A stretch of DNA of 24,172 bases from Dehalococcoidales bacterium (GTDB taxonomy: Bacteria; Chloroflexota; Dehalococcoidia; Dehalococcoidales; ARS1013): assembly GCA_030672225.1 (NCBI GenBank), contig DAOVGW010000021.1, positions 1 through 24,172 of the forward strand. The letters are read 5' to 3'. The position numbers and the translations under genes were made by a program. Below are positions 14,771 to 23,666 of this stretch, piece after piece. Positions within the stretch are counted from its first letter, which is position 1. Each line of letters starts with the position of its first letter. The notes under the pieces are model-generated. The model saw only the letters and a program-made list of their open reading frames with translations, was not told where the DNA came from and made no database searches.

Positions 14771-15894
14771 TGGCTATACTCAGTGCCAGCCCTAATTCAT
14801 TTAGCCAACTAGCGGTGCTTTCCTCCGACTGGCCGGGAGGCTTCTGGCTTCACTGGGTGTTCTTTACTGTCATTATACTGGCTTTTGTCTTAAATACCGC
14901 CCTTATATTTATCTGGCTTGAGCGACGAGCTCTCGGTCGTCTCCAGGTTCGCCTTGGCCCCAACCGCGTTGGACCCTTCGGTCTTCTCCAGCCAATAGCC
15001 GATGTCCTCAAGCTACTAACCAAAGAAGACATGATCCCAGCTAAAGGGGATAAACTGGTTTTTTGGCTGGCACCGCTGGTTGCCTTTGTTCCGGTGCTGA
15101 TGATTTTTGCCGTGATTCCATTTCAGAGTGGGGCGCTGCTGGCTGACCTCAATATTGGCATCCTCTATGTGGTGGCCATCAGCTCAGTGGCAGCAGTGGG
15201 GGTATTTATGGCCGGCTGGGCTTCCAATAATAAGTACTCCCTTATCGGGGCAATGCGAGATGTAGCCATGCTAATCAGCTATGAAATTCCAATAGTGCTC
15301 TCTATTGTTGGTGTCGTCTTAATTACCGGTTCTCTGTCACTGACTGAAATTGTCGGGGCACAACAGAATATCCCCTTTATTTTACTTCAGCCACTGGGGT
15401 TCCTCATCTTCTTCCTCGGCTCTCTGGCTGAGAGTAATCGTACTCCATTTGACCTGGTGGAAGCTGATTCAGAGCTTGTAGCCGGTTATCATATTGAATA
15501 CTCCGGGATGAAGTTCGCCACACTTTTCCTCGCCGAATATGCCGAGGTCATAGCTATGTCAGCGCTAATGACCACTCTTTTCCTAGGCGGCTGGCAGGGG
15601 CCTCTACTGCCGCCTATCATCTGGTTTTTGACTAAGGTATTTGCCGTTTTCTTGCTCATCGTGTGGATACGGAGCACGATACCACGCCTGAGGATAGACC
15701 AGGTAATGGCCTTTGCCTGGAAGTTCCTGCTACCTCTGGCACTAATAAATTTGCTTATCACCAGCCTGCAGATCGTATTCTGGCCCGAGGCTTCTCCCTG
15801 GCTAATAGTGTTTTTGAATTTGGTAGCAATGGCGGTTTTAGTACTTTCATGGTCAAGGTTTTTCAGGCTAGGAGGGGAAAGAATTGAGGTTTGA
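14770..15894 (+). CDS. nuoH: Complex I subunit NuoH
   Basis: NuoH is the membrane subunit that connects the quinone channel to the proton-pumping arm. The 374-residue protein has about eight to nine hydrophobic segments. It contains the conserved ERRALGRLQVRLGPNRVGP loop (51-69), the following LLQPIADVLKLLTKED, and the LAESNRTPFDLVEADSELV and GYHIEYSGM acidic loops that line the quinone channel. The start is GTG, overlapping the nuoD stop by 1 bp, with GAGGTG about 8 nt upstream. The end overlaps the start of the fused nuoI by 11 bp. Confidence 0.96.
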   Translation: MAILSASPNSFSQLAVLSSDWPGGFWLHWVFFTVIILAFVLNTALIFIWLERRALGRLQVRLGPNRVGPFGLLQPIADVLKLLTKEDMIPAKGDKLVFWLAPLVAFVPVLMIFAVIPFQSGALLADLNIGILYVVAISSVAAVGVFMAGWASNNKYSLIGAMRDVAMLISYEIPIVLSIVGVVLITGSLSLTEIVGAQQNIPFILLQPLGFLIFFLGSLAESNRTPFDLVEADSELVAGYHIEYSGMKFATLFLAEYAEVIAMSALMTTLFLGGWQGPLLPPIIWFLTKVFAVFLLIVWIRSTIPRLRIDQVMAFAWKFLLPLALINLLITSLQIVFWPEASPWLIVFLNLVAMAVLVLSWSRFFRLGGERIEV

Positions 15895-17779
15895 GCGCTA
15901 CGGTAATGGCATAGCCAAGGGAATGGCTTTAACCCTAAAGCACCTGTTTAGAAAGCCGATTACCACGCAATACCCAGACGAGAAACTGACTGTTTCTCGC
16001 CGAATTCGGGGTAATGTGCTTGCCTGGTCCCAGGAAAAGTGTATCGGTTGTTATACCTGTGCCCAGAGCTGCCCTCATGGCTGTATTGATATCGTGACTT
16101 CTGAGAAGGGAACTAAGGGATTGGTTCCGGCACCGTGTAGCCATACCTGCCCGGCTCATGTGGATGTACCCCGTTATATTCGCTATATTACTGAGGGCAA
16201 GCCAGATGAGGCGGTAGCCGTAATCCGGGAGAGAATTCCCTTCCCTGCGGTCTGCGGTTACATTTGCGCCCATCCCTGCGAAGCTGCCTGTAGCCGGGGG
16301 CAGATAGATGAGCCAATCGCTATCCGCATGCTCAAGCGGTTTGCCGTTGATAATGATAGCGGCCTATGGAGGAAAAGGTCAAAGATTGCTTCACCCAGCG
16401 GTAAGCAGGTGGCAGTTATTGGCTCAGGACCAGCAGGACTCACCGCCGCCTATTACCTGACTAAGCTTAGCGGTCATTCGGTAACCGTCTTTGAGGCCTT
16501 ACCTAAGCCAGGAGGTATGATGCGAGTTGGTATTCCGAGCTATCGGCTGCCCAGGGATATACTTAAAGCCGAGATTAAAGAGATAGAAAATGTTGGCGTT
16601 AAGATAAAGACAAATACCAAGGTGGATTCACCCCAAAGCCTCCTTGGGCAGGGATTTAACGCTGTTTTCGTAGCCATTGGAGCCCACCAGACTACTGGAC
16701 TAGGCGTTGCTGGTGAAGATGACCCCAAGGTATTGGGTGGTACCGACTTCTTAAGAGAGGTCAATCTAGGCAAAGAGATAAAACTCGGAAACAGGGTAGC
16801 CGTTATCGGTGGCGGTAATACTGCTATGGACTCGGCAAGAACCGCCATTCGTCTTGGGGCTAAAGAGGTAACCATCGTCTACCGGCGGACTCGGGCAGAA
16901 ATGCCGGCTAGCTCGGAAGAAATTGAGGAGGCTATTGAGGAGGGAGTAAAGTTCCTCTTTCTGGCAGCCCCGTCACAAATAACTAGTCCGGACGGGGAAC
17001 TGGAGCTAGAGTGTCTTCGCATGAAGTTAGGTGCCGAAGATTTAAGCGGTCGGCGGCGGCCTGAGCCAATTACGGGCAGTGAGTTTACCATGAGCTTGGA
17101 TAACATTATAGCCGCTATTGGTCAGCGTCCAGTGGTACCAGCTTCGTTTAATCTAGCTACTGAACGAGGCGACAAAATCCAGGTTGACCCCGATACGCTG
17201 GTCACCGACAATAAGGCGATATTTGCCGGCGGTGATGCTGTGCTCGGGCCGGCCACAGTTATTGAGGCCATTGCTGCCGGCAGACAGGCAGCCATTTCCA
17301 TAGACAAATACCTGGGCGGCAGTGGCATTATTGATGAAACACTAACGACGCCTGAGGAAATAATAGACCGCCCTGGCGGACCTAAGGAAGGATGGCGCCC
17401 CAAGATAGACGCCATCTCACATGAAAAACGGCTTTCCAGCTTTTCAGGGACAGAACTTGGCTGGAGCAAGCAGTCGGCGAGCGAAGAGACGCAGCGGTGC
17501 CTTCGTTGTGATATTACCTATGAAGTAGAGAAGTACCAACTCCGTGGTGGGCAATGCATCTATTGTGGCTTATGCGTTGAGGCCTGTCCCTTTGATGCCC
17601 TGTTTATGGGTTATAGCTATGAGCGGGCTTCGTATCGGCTCCATGAACAACTCTTAAGCAAAGAAGAGCTTCTGCTTTCGGATAAGAGGCAACCCAGCGG
17701 TTACGCCCACCCTGAAGTTGAAGAGACCTTACCTAAACAGACTTTACTGATTGACCGAAGGGAGTACTTGACAAGGTAG
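15884..17779 (+). CDS. nuoI: NuoI with an internal GltD/NfnB-like FAD-NAD(P)H oxidoreductase (in-frame insertion)
   Basis: This 631-residue protein is a NuoI split by a complete flavoprotein. Residues 1 to about 76 are the NuoI N-terminus with the first ferredoxin motif C53-x2-C56-x2-C59-x3-C63-P. Residues about 77-545 are a GltD/NfnB-like module: a cysteine-rich Fer4_20-type domain (C85, C89, C124, C128, C132, C136), an FAD site VIGSGPAG (178-185), an NAD(P)H site VIGGGNTA (307-314) followed by YRRTR (333-337), AIGQRP (411-416), the FAD-closing AGGDAVLGPATVIEAI, and a terminal RCLRC (538-542). Residues about 546-631 resume NuoI with the second motif C558-x2-C561-x2-C564-x3-C568-P. The two NuoI parts total about 160 residues, the normal NuoI length. 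The start is TTG with AGGAGGGG six nt upstream, overlapping nuoH. Since nuoEFG are absent, the insert probably feeds electrons from NAD(P)H into the complex (inference). Confidence 0.93.
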   Translation: MRFERYGNGIAKGMALTLKHLFRKPITTQYPDEKLTVSRRIRGNVLAWSQEKCIGCYTCAQSCPHGCIDIVTSEKGTKGLVPAPCSHTCPAHVDVPRYIRYITEGKPDEAVAVIRERIPFPAVCGYICAHPCEAACSRGQIDEPIAIRMLKRFAVDNDSGLWRKRSKIASPSGKQVAVIGSGPAGLTAAYYLTKLSGHSVTVFEALPKPGGMMRVGIPSYRLPRDILKAEIKEIENVGVKIKTNTKVDSPQSLLGQGFNAVFVAIGAHQTTGLGVAGEDDPKVLGGTDFLREVNLGKEIKLGNRVAVIGGGNTAMDSARTAIRLGAKEVTIVYRRTRAEMPASSEEIEEAIEEGVKFLFLAAPSQITSPDGELELECLRMKLGAEDLSGRRRPEPITGSEFTMSLDNIIAAIGQRPVVPASFNLATERGDKIQVDPDTLVTDNKAIFAGGDAVLGPATVIEAIAAGRQAAISIDKYLGGSGIIDETLTTPEEIIDRPGGPKEGWRPKIDAISHEKRLSSFSGTELGWSKQSASEETQRCLRCDITYEVEKYQLRGGQCIYCGLCVEACPFDALFMGYSYERASYRLHEQLLSKEELLLSDKRQPSGYAHPEVEETLPKQTLLIDRREYLTR

Positions 17780-17783
17780 AAGA

Positions 17784-18272
17784 ATGGGATTAGAAATTGC
17801 CTTTTGGGTGCTAGCTGTAGTGGCTATAGCGGCTGCCCTAGCTGTAGTTACGCTGCGCAATGTTTTCCGGGCGGCGCTGTCACTGATTTTATGCTTCCTG
17901 GCGGTGGCTGGTATCTTTGTCACCCTCAGTGCCGACTTCCTGGCAGCGGTTCAGATTCTCATTTATGTTGGCGCCATTGCGGTACTAATTATCCTAGCTA
18001 TCATGCTGACCAGAGAGGTCGAGCGGGGCAGCCTTTCTAATAAGCTAGTGGTTCCAGTGCTTATCAGTGCTATATTGTTTTTCGGGGTAGCCACCTTTGC
18101 CATGCTCAATACATCGTGGCCTGTAGTCAGCTTGCCCCCTGCGGAGCCTACGACGGCTCTCTTGGCCAGTAAACTTTTCGGCGAAGATGGCTTTATCTTA
18201 ACGGTAGAGATTGCTGCCATTCTACTACTGGCTACCATTATAGGAGCCATCACTATAGTGAGAGAGAAATAA
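17784..18272 (+). CDS. nuoJ: Complex I subunit NuoJ
   Basis: NuoJ is a five-helix membrane subunit next to NuoK and NuoA. The 162-residue protein has the expected hydrophobic profile and the conserved DFLAAVQILIYVGAIAVLIILAIML segment (about residues 50-75), which forms the pi-bulge helix in other species. It starts 4 bp after the nuoI fusion stop, with a weak AAGG site. A non-coding gap of 76 bp follows before nuoK; no promoter or terminator is evident in it. Confidence 0.94.
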   Translation: MGLEIAFWVLAVVAIAAALAVVTLRNVFRAALSLILCFLAVAGIFVTLSADFLAAVQILIYVGAIAVLIILAIMLTREVERGSLSNKLVVPVLISAILFFGVATFAMLNTSWPVVSLPPAEPTTALLASKLFGEDGFILTVEIAAILLLATIIGAITIVREK

Positions 18273-18348
18273 AAGTCTTTAAGGCTGTGGAGATGCCACC
18301 GTGTTACTTGCCACCAACTTAGAAGCTATACCTTAGAGAGGGAACTAT

Positions 18349-18660
18349 ATGTCTTTAGGTTTGGAGCATTATCTAGTTCTATCAGCCGCATTATTCTCTA
18401 TCGGCTTATACGGAGCGCTGACCAAAAGAAGCGCCGTAGTCATTCTGATGTCTATTGAGCTTATGCTCAATGCAACCAACATCGCTCTGGTCGCCTTTTC
18501 ACGATATATTGTGCCGGTGCTACTAACCGGGCAGGTTTTTACCATTTTCTCTATCGTAGTAGCAGCCGCTGAGGCTACCGTGGGCTTGGCTATTATAATG
18601 GCTATCTATCGCAGCCGTGAGACTATAGATACCACCAAAATAGACCTGATGAAATGGTAA
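18349..18660 (+). CDS. nuoK: Complex I subunit NuoK
   Basis: NuoK is a three-helix antiporter-like subunit. The 103-residue protein keeps both membrane glutamates required for proton transfer: Glu37 in MSIELMLNATNIALV and Glu75 in AAAEATVGLAI, equivalent to E. coli Glu36 and Glu72. The ATG is preceded by GAGAGGG. The nuoL ATG follows 15 bp after the stop. Confidence 0.96.
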   Translation: MSLGLEHYLVLSAALFSIGLYGALTKRSAVVILMSIELMLNATNIALVAFSRYIVPVLLTGQVFTIFSIVVAAAEATVGLAIIMAIYRSRETIDTTKIDLMKW

Positions 18661-18675
18661 TAGACTAAAAGGCTT

Positions 18676-20607
18676 ATGGAAACTGTAATACCAAATGAAC
18701 TGGTCTGGCTTATCTTCTTACTGCCGCTATTATCGTTTGCGGTAATTTCTTTGATTTTAAGACCATTCTTCTCAAATAAGCCCAGGCTCAGCGGTTATAT
18801 CTCCATTAGCGCCATCTTCGGCTCCTTTATCCTATCAATCTGGGCACTAACAAGTATTCTTTCGGCACCAAGTCACGAGCTAGCAATACCCGACTTTAAC
18901 TGGCTTGTTATTGATAGTGCCATTACCATTCATCTTGGGCTAATTATGGACTCACTGACAGCGGTGATGCTTATCGTCGTCACCCTTGTCAGCCTCATGA
19001 TACAGATGTACTCACAGGGCTATATGCAAGGCGACCCTAGTTACCACCGCTACTATGCCTATATGTCACTATTTACCGCCTCAATGCTGGGGCTGGTTAT
19101 GGTTGATAATCTACTCATAATGTTTGTCTTCTGGGAGCTGGTGGGCTTATGCTCCTATCTCCTTATTGGCTTCTGGTTCCATCGTCCGGCGGCAGCCAAT
19201 GCAGCCAAAAAGGCTTTTATTGTCACCCGCATCGGTGACTTTGGCTTCCTGGCGGCAATACTGCTTCTTCTTTCCAAGACGGGCACCCTTGATATTGCCC
19301 AGCTCCATAGCTTAGCCATAGCCGGAACTCTAGCCGGCACAGTCCTCACCTTGGCCGCCATAGGCATCTTTCTCGGAGCTGTAGGCAAATCAGCCCAATT
19401 TCCACTCCATGTCTGGCTGCCAGATGCCATGGAAGGTCCGACCCCGGTCAGTGCCCTGATTCATGCGGCGACTATGGTCGCCGCCGGCGTCTTTCTGGTT
19501 GCCCGAATGTTTCCCCTCTTTGAGCACTCTGAAGTCGCCTTGCTTACTGTAGCCATCATCGGGGGCTTAACCGCCATTTTTGCCGCCACTATGGGTCTGG
19601 TAATGACTGATATCAAGCGAGTCCTGGCCTATTCTACCATCAGCCAGCTTGGCTATATGATGCTGGGGCTGGGGGTTGGTGGCATAGCCATTGGTATCTT
19701 CCACCTGTTTAACCATGCCTTCTTTAAGGCGCTACTATTTCTTGGAGCCGGTAGTGTCAGTCACGCCACCGGGACATTTGATATGCGCCAGATGGGCGGA
19801 CTGCGCAAGGTGATGCCGTGGACCTATGCTACCTTTCTTATTGCCTCGCTTTCTATTGCCGGCATCTGGCCACTTGCCGGGTTCTGGAGCAAGGATGAAA
19901 TACTGCTTAGCTCAATTAATAACCAACCCATCTTGTTTTACCTAGCCATGGTCACTGTCTTTATGACCGCATTCTACATGTTCCGCGTAGTCTTTCTCAC
20001 CTTTGGTGGTCAGTATCGAGGTGACAACTCAGGCAGCCACAGCGCGAGACCCCACGAATCACCATCGGTAATGATTATGCCCATGGTGGTTCTGGCTGTT
20101 CTGGCGGTTGGCTCCGGCTGGCTTAATGTCACCGGTGGTTTTAGCCAGTTTCTGGGTGGCGGTGAAACACGTGGCTTCTTTGAAGGCCTTTTCCATGGCT
20201 TTACACATACACTACCTGGGTTACCAATTCCATTAGCCTGGATTTCACTGATATTGGCGGGACTAGGTATTCTTCTGGCCTATGCTATCTACAGCGCCAG
20301 ATGGCTGTCAGCCGAGCGAATTACCAGGCTATTTGCGCCGCTGCACATGCTATTTTCTAGGAAGTACTGGTTTGATGAGCTTTATGAGCATATCATTGCC
20401 AGGATAGTATTACTAAAAGGCCTTTTTGCCGGCCTGAAGTTCTTTGATAGCCGGGGTATTGACGGAGCGGTAAACGGGATAGCTCGCACAACAGTGGCTA
20501 CCGGCAGAGTTATCAGGAAAGCACAGACCGGGCAGCTTCAACTCTACGGTATGTTCATCATCCTGGGCGTTGTCGCCATCATACTTGCCATGTATTTATC
20601 GGGTTAA
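18676..20607 (+). CDS. nuoL: Complex I subunit NuoL (Na+/H+ antiporter-like)
   Basis: NuoL is the distal proton-pumping subunit with the long lateral helix. At 643 residues it has full length. The key residues are present: Glu154 in FVFWELVGLCSYLL, Lys238 in AVGKSAQFPLHVWLPDA, and the MEGPTPVSALIHAATMVAAG segment. The C-terminal part (from about 555) contains the amphipathic lateral helix and a final membrane anchor. The conserved proton-channel residues indicate a pumping, not degenerate, subunit. Confidence 0.97.
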   Translation: METVIPNELVWLIFLLPLLSFAVISLILRPFFSNKPRLSGYISISAIFGSFILSIWALTSILSAPSHELAIPDFNWLVIDSAITIHLGLIMDSLTAVMLIVVTLVSLMIQMYSQGYMQGDPSYHRYYAYMSLFTASMLGLVMVDNLLIMFVFWELVGLCSYLLIGFWFHRPAAANAAKKAFIVTRIGDFGFLAAILLLLSKTGTLDIAQLHSLAIAGTLAGTVLTLAAIGIFLGAVGKSAQFPLHVWLPDAMEGPTPVSALIHAATMVAAGVFLVARMFPLFEHSEVALLTVAIIGGLTAIFAATMGLVMTDIKRVLAYSTISQLGYMMLGLGVGGIAIGIFHLFNHAFFKALLFLGAGSVSHATGTFDMRQMGGLRKVMPWTYATFLIASLSIAGIWPLAGFWSKDEILLSSINNQPILFYLAMVTVFMTAFYMFRVVFLTFGGQYRGDNSGSHSARPHESPSVMIMPMVVLAVLAVGSGWLNVTGGFSQFLGGGETRGFFEGLFHGFTHTLPGLPIPLAWISLILAGLGILLAYAIYSARWLSAERITRLFAPLHMLFSRKYWFDELYEHIIARIVLLKGLFAGLKFFDSRGIDGAVNGIARTTVATGRVIRKAQTGQLQLYGMFIILGVVAIILAMYLSG

Positions 20608-20621
20608 AGGAAGGCTTGCAG

Positions 20622-22118
20622 TTGGACTTTAATTATCTAACAATCATAATCTTCCTGCCACTGGCCGGGGCAGCTATTATTGCCCTGGTGCCTGGGCTTT
20701 CCTCAAGGCTCATTAGGTATGTTGCCGCCATTTTTACACTTGTCCCCCTGGCCATCTCCTTAGGACTGTTCGCCGCTTTCGACAGGTCAGCAGGGGCTGA
20801 AGTATTTCAATTTCAAGAAAAGGTCTCCTGGATTCCAGCGATTAATGCCAACTACCATTTAGGCGTTGATGGCCTGAGCCTGCCCCTAGTAGTGCTAATG
20901 GCCCTGCTTGGTTTTCTAGCGGTTCTCATTTCCTGGAAGATAAACTTAAGAGTGCGGGAGTACTTTGCCTGGCTGCTGCTGCTTGAGACAAGCATCCTCG
21001 GCGTATTCGTTTCCCTTGACCTACTACTATTCTTCATCTTCTGGGAGATAGAGATCATCCCCATGTACTTCCTAATCTCCATCTGGGGAGCCGGCCGAAA
21101 AGAATACTCAGCCATGAAGTATGTTCTCTATACTCTGTTTGGTGGTGCCCTGATACTGGCTGGCATCCTAGGTCTCTACTTCACCACCGACCCCCATAGT
21201 CTAAGTATGGTGGATATAGCCCAGACCGACCTTGCTCCACTGGTTACCAGCATCCCACTGGCGGCTATCTTCTTCCTGCTACTAGCTGGCTTTGCCGTAA
21301 AATTGCCTATCATTCCCTTGCATACCTGGCTGCCTGATGCTCATACCGATGCCCCAACGGCAGTCAGCGTGATACTGGCCGGGACACTGATTAAGATGGG
21401 TGGCTACGCTATAATTCGCATTTGCGTCACCATCTTCCCTCAGGCCACCCAGGATTATGCCCCGTTGCTCCTTACCCTGGCGGCAGTCAACGTGGTCTAT
21501 GGAGCAGCAGTAACACTAAAACAGACCGACATTAAGAGGCTGATTGCCTATAGCAGCATCAGCCATATGGGCTTTGTCCTGCTTGGCATTTTTGCCCTGA
21601 GCAAGGTAAGCCTGGTTGGTGCCGGTTTGCAGATGTTCAGCCACGGCATCATTACCGGACTCCTGTTTGCCGTCGCCGGCATAGTCATGCACAATACCAA
21701 GGAGCGCAATATCGCCAAGCTGGGTGGCCTGGCTCGACAGATGCCAGCTATAGCTGTCATATTTACCATCGCTGGACTGGGTGCTATGGGCGTGCCCTCC
21801 ACCAGCGGCTTTACCGCCGAGGTTACCATCTTTTTGGGTGCTTTCTCCAGTAACGTTGTTAGTGGGGTTCCTATCTTTACCATCATCTGCCTGCTGGGTA
21901 TTCTACTGGCGGCAGCCTACATACTGTGGCTCTTGCAGCGGGTATTCTTTGGTCCGGCGCTTGCGAAATTCAACCATGTTATAGACGCCGACCGTCTGGA
22001 GAAGATATATTGCGCTATCTTTATTGCTCTTATCTTTTTGGTTGGTCTTTACCCGATGATTTTGACCGATGTCATTAAAACCGGTATCGCTCCCATAGCC
22101 GCCCTATTTGGCGGATAA
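20622..22118 (+). CDS. nuoM: Complex I subunit NuoM (antiporter-like)
   Basis: NuoM is the middle antiporter-like pump subunit. The protein is about 498 residues with some 14 hydrophobic segments. It has the conserved Glu in FFIFWEIEIIPMYFL, the Lys in LLAGFAVKLPIIPLHTWLPDA, and the HTDAPTAVSVILAGTLIKMGGYAI segment. I chose TTG at 20622 because AAAGGAAGG lies about 7 nt upstream. The TTG at 20616, two codons earlier, would be almost in contact with the ribosome site. It starts 14 bp after nuoL. Confidence 0.96.
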   Translation: MDFNYLTIIIFLPLAGAAIIALVPGLSSRLIRYVAAIFTLVPLAISLGLFAAFDRSAGAEVFQFQEKVSWIPAINANYHLGVDGLSLPLVVLMALLGFLAVLISWKINLRVREYFAWLLLLETSILGVFVSLDLLLFFIFWEIEIIPMYFLISIWGAGRKEYSAMKYVLYTLFGGALILAGILGLYFTTDPHSLSMVDIAQTDLAPLVTSIPLAAIFFLLLAGFAVKLPIIPLHTWLPDAHTDAPTAVSVILAGTLIKMGGYAIIRICVTIFPQATQDYAPLLLTLAAVNVVYGAAVTLKQTDIKRLIAYSSISHMGFVLLGIFALSKVSLVGAGLQMFSHGIITGLLFAVAGIVMHNTKERNIAKLGGLARQMPAIAVIFTIAGLGAMGVPSTSGFTAEVTIFLGAFSSNVVSGVPIFTIICLLGILLAAAYILWLLQRVFFGPALAKFNHVIDADRLEKIYCAIFIALIFLVGLYPMILTDVIKTGIAPIAALFGG

Positions 22119-22170
22119 GGGGCTTGATAGTTTTAACTTAGTAGTAACATGGGAGGCAAAGGAGTAAATT

Positions 22171-23652
22171 TTGAATCTTGAGCTACTTCTGCCAGAGCTA
22201 AGCCTTCTTATTACCGCTATAGCGGTAATCATGCTTGACCTTTTTACCGAGCGCAAGGGACTGCTGGCAGTGGTCAGCATAGTTGGTTTAGCTATCGCTG
22301 CTGGCTTTGCCATAACTATGTGGGGCACGGATCCTCAGGCTATCTTCAACAATATGCTAGCGGTGGATAACTATGCCCTTTTCTTCAAGCTGTTGTTTTT
22401 AGGTATTGCCGTCCTCGTTATCCTGGTCTCGGTAGACTATGTCTCCAAGTTTGTCCACTTCCGCGGTGAATACCACGCCCTGGTACTTCTAGCCACACTA
22501 GGCATGATGCTGATGGCGGCGGCCACTGACCTAATCTCCATCTTCGTGGCTCTAGAGCTGGCTGCAATCTCCTTCTATGTTCTGGTCGGCTTTCTTAAAG
22601 ACAAAAAATCAACCGAAGCCTCTTTGAAATTCGTTTTGCTGGGGGGGATTGCCTCGGCAGTGCTGCTCTTTGGCATGGCGCTCACCTTCGGCTTTACCGG
22701 CACCACCCAACTCCCCGAAATCGCCCTGGCAGTCCATGAGATGAGTGCACAGGGGCTTCTATCTAACCCGGGCCTTATACTGGGCATAGTACTGATGATA
22801 GCCGGCTTCGGCTTTAAGATTGCCGCCGTACCCTTTCACATGTGGGCGCCCGATGTTTATGAGGGGGCACCAACGCCAATAACCCTCTATTTATCGGTGG
22901 GCAGTAAAGTCGCTGGCTTTGCCGTCATCCTGCGGGTTTTCTACTCTGCTTTCGCACTGCCAGAGACGCTGAGCCTGGATTGGGGGATGATATTTGCCAT
23001 ACTTGGCGCCATAGGTATGACACTGGGCAATGTAGTCGCCATCCAACAGGCTAACATTAAGCGTATGCTGGCTTACTCCAGCATCGCCCACGCCGGTTAT
23101 ATAATGATAGGACTGGCCGCCATCGGGCTATCCATCGGGCTATCACCAACTACGGATACTCTAGCCCCTCTAGCCCAGAGCAGTATTCTCTTCTATGTAG
23201 TTGCCTTTGCCCTGGCTGACCTAGCCGCTTTTATCTCGGTTATCGTTATTTCGGGTAAGCTCGGTAGTGACCAAATTTCGGACTATGCCGGCATGGGAAA
23301 GCAGGCTCCACTAGTGGCTTTAGCCCTGACCCTGGGGCTTATCTCCCTTATCGGGCTGCCACCAACCGCCGGCTTTATAGCCAAGTTCTACATCTTCAGC
23401 GATGCAGTTAACAACGGCCTATTATGGCTGGTGATTATCGCTGTCCTAAATAGCGCCATATCAGCCTACTACTATCTCAGGGTGGTAAAAGTAATGTGGC
23501 TTAATGAGCCAGCTCGTGAGGGGAAGGTGCCTTCCTCTCTAGCTCTTCGGCTGGCTCTGGCTATTTCCTGCCTCGGCATCCTGCTTTTGGGCATTGTCCC
23601 CACCATTGTAATGAAGCTTGCCGAAATGGCAACCAGTATGTTCGGCTTTTAG
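22171..23652 (+). CDS. nuoN: Complex I subunit NuoN (antiporter-like)
   Basis: NuoN is the proximal antiporter-like pump subunit and the last gene of the operon. The 493-residue protein contains FVALELAAISFYVLVGFLKD with the conserved Glu, the GGFGFKI-like segment (IAGFGFKIAAVPFHMWAPDVYEG) with the central Lys, and ANIKRMLAYSSIAHAGYIMIG. The start is TTG with AAAGGAG about 6-7 nt upstream. A 52-bp gap separates it from nuoM. No nuoE, nuoF or nuoG follows; the downstream sequence is a palindrome-rich intergenic region. Confidence 0.96.
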   Translation: MNLELLLPELSLLITAIAVIMLDLFTERKGLLAVVSIVGLAIAAGFAITMWGTDPQAIFNNMLAVDNYALFFKLLFLGIAVLVILVSVDYVSKFVHFRGEYHALVLLATLGMMLMAAATDLISIFVALELAAISFYVLVGFLKDKKSTEASLKFVLLGGIASAVLLFGMALTFGFTGTTQLPEIALAVHEMSAQGLLSNPGLILGIVLMIAGFGFKIAAVPFHMWAPDVYEGAPTPITLYLSVGSKVAGFAVILRVFYSAFALPETLSLDWGMIFAILGAIGMTLGNVVAIQQANIKRMLAYSSIAHAGYIMIGLAAIGLSIGLSPTTDTLAPLAQSSILFYVVAFALADLAAFISVIVISGKLGSDQISDYAGMGKQAPLVALALTLGLISLIGLPPTAGFIAKFYIFSDAVNNGLLWLVIIAVLNSAISAYYYLRVVKVMWLNEPAREGKVPSSLALRLALAISCLGILLLGIVPTIVMKLAEMATSMFGF

Positions 23653-23666
23653 CTGGATTATTTATT

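Noticed and set aside
15884..17779. Possibility that the NuoI-GltD gene is a frameshift or assembly artefact joining two genes
   Set aside because: The frame is open throughout. The insert is nested (NuoI on both sides rather than end-to-end fusion), and the flanking nuoH and nuoJ junctions are tight and normal.
18273..18348. A missing or degraded gene in the 76-bp nuoJ-nuoK gap
   Set aside because: No open frame, repeat or promoter is seen, and in other operons nuoJ and nuoK are adjacent with nothing between them.
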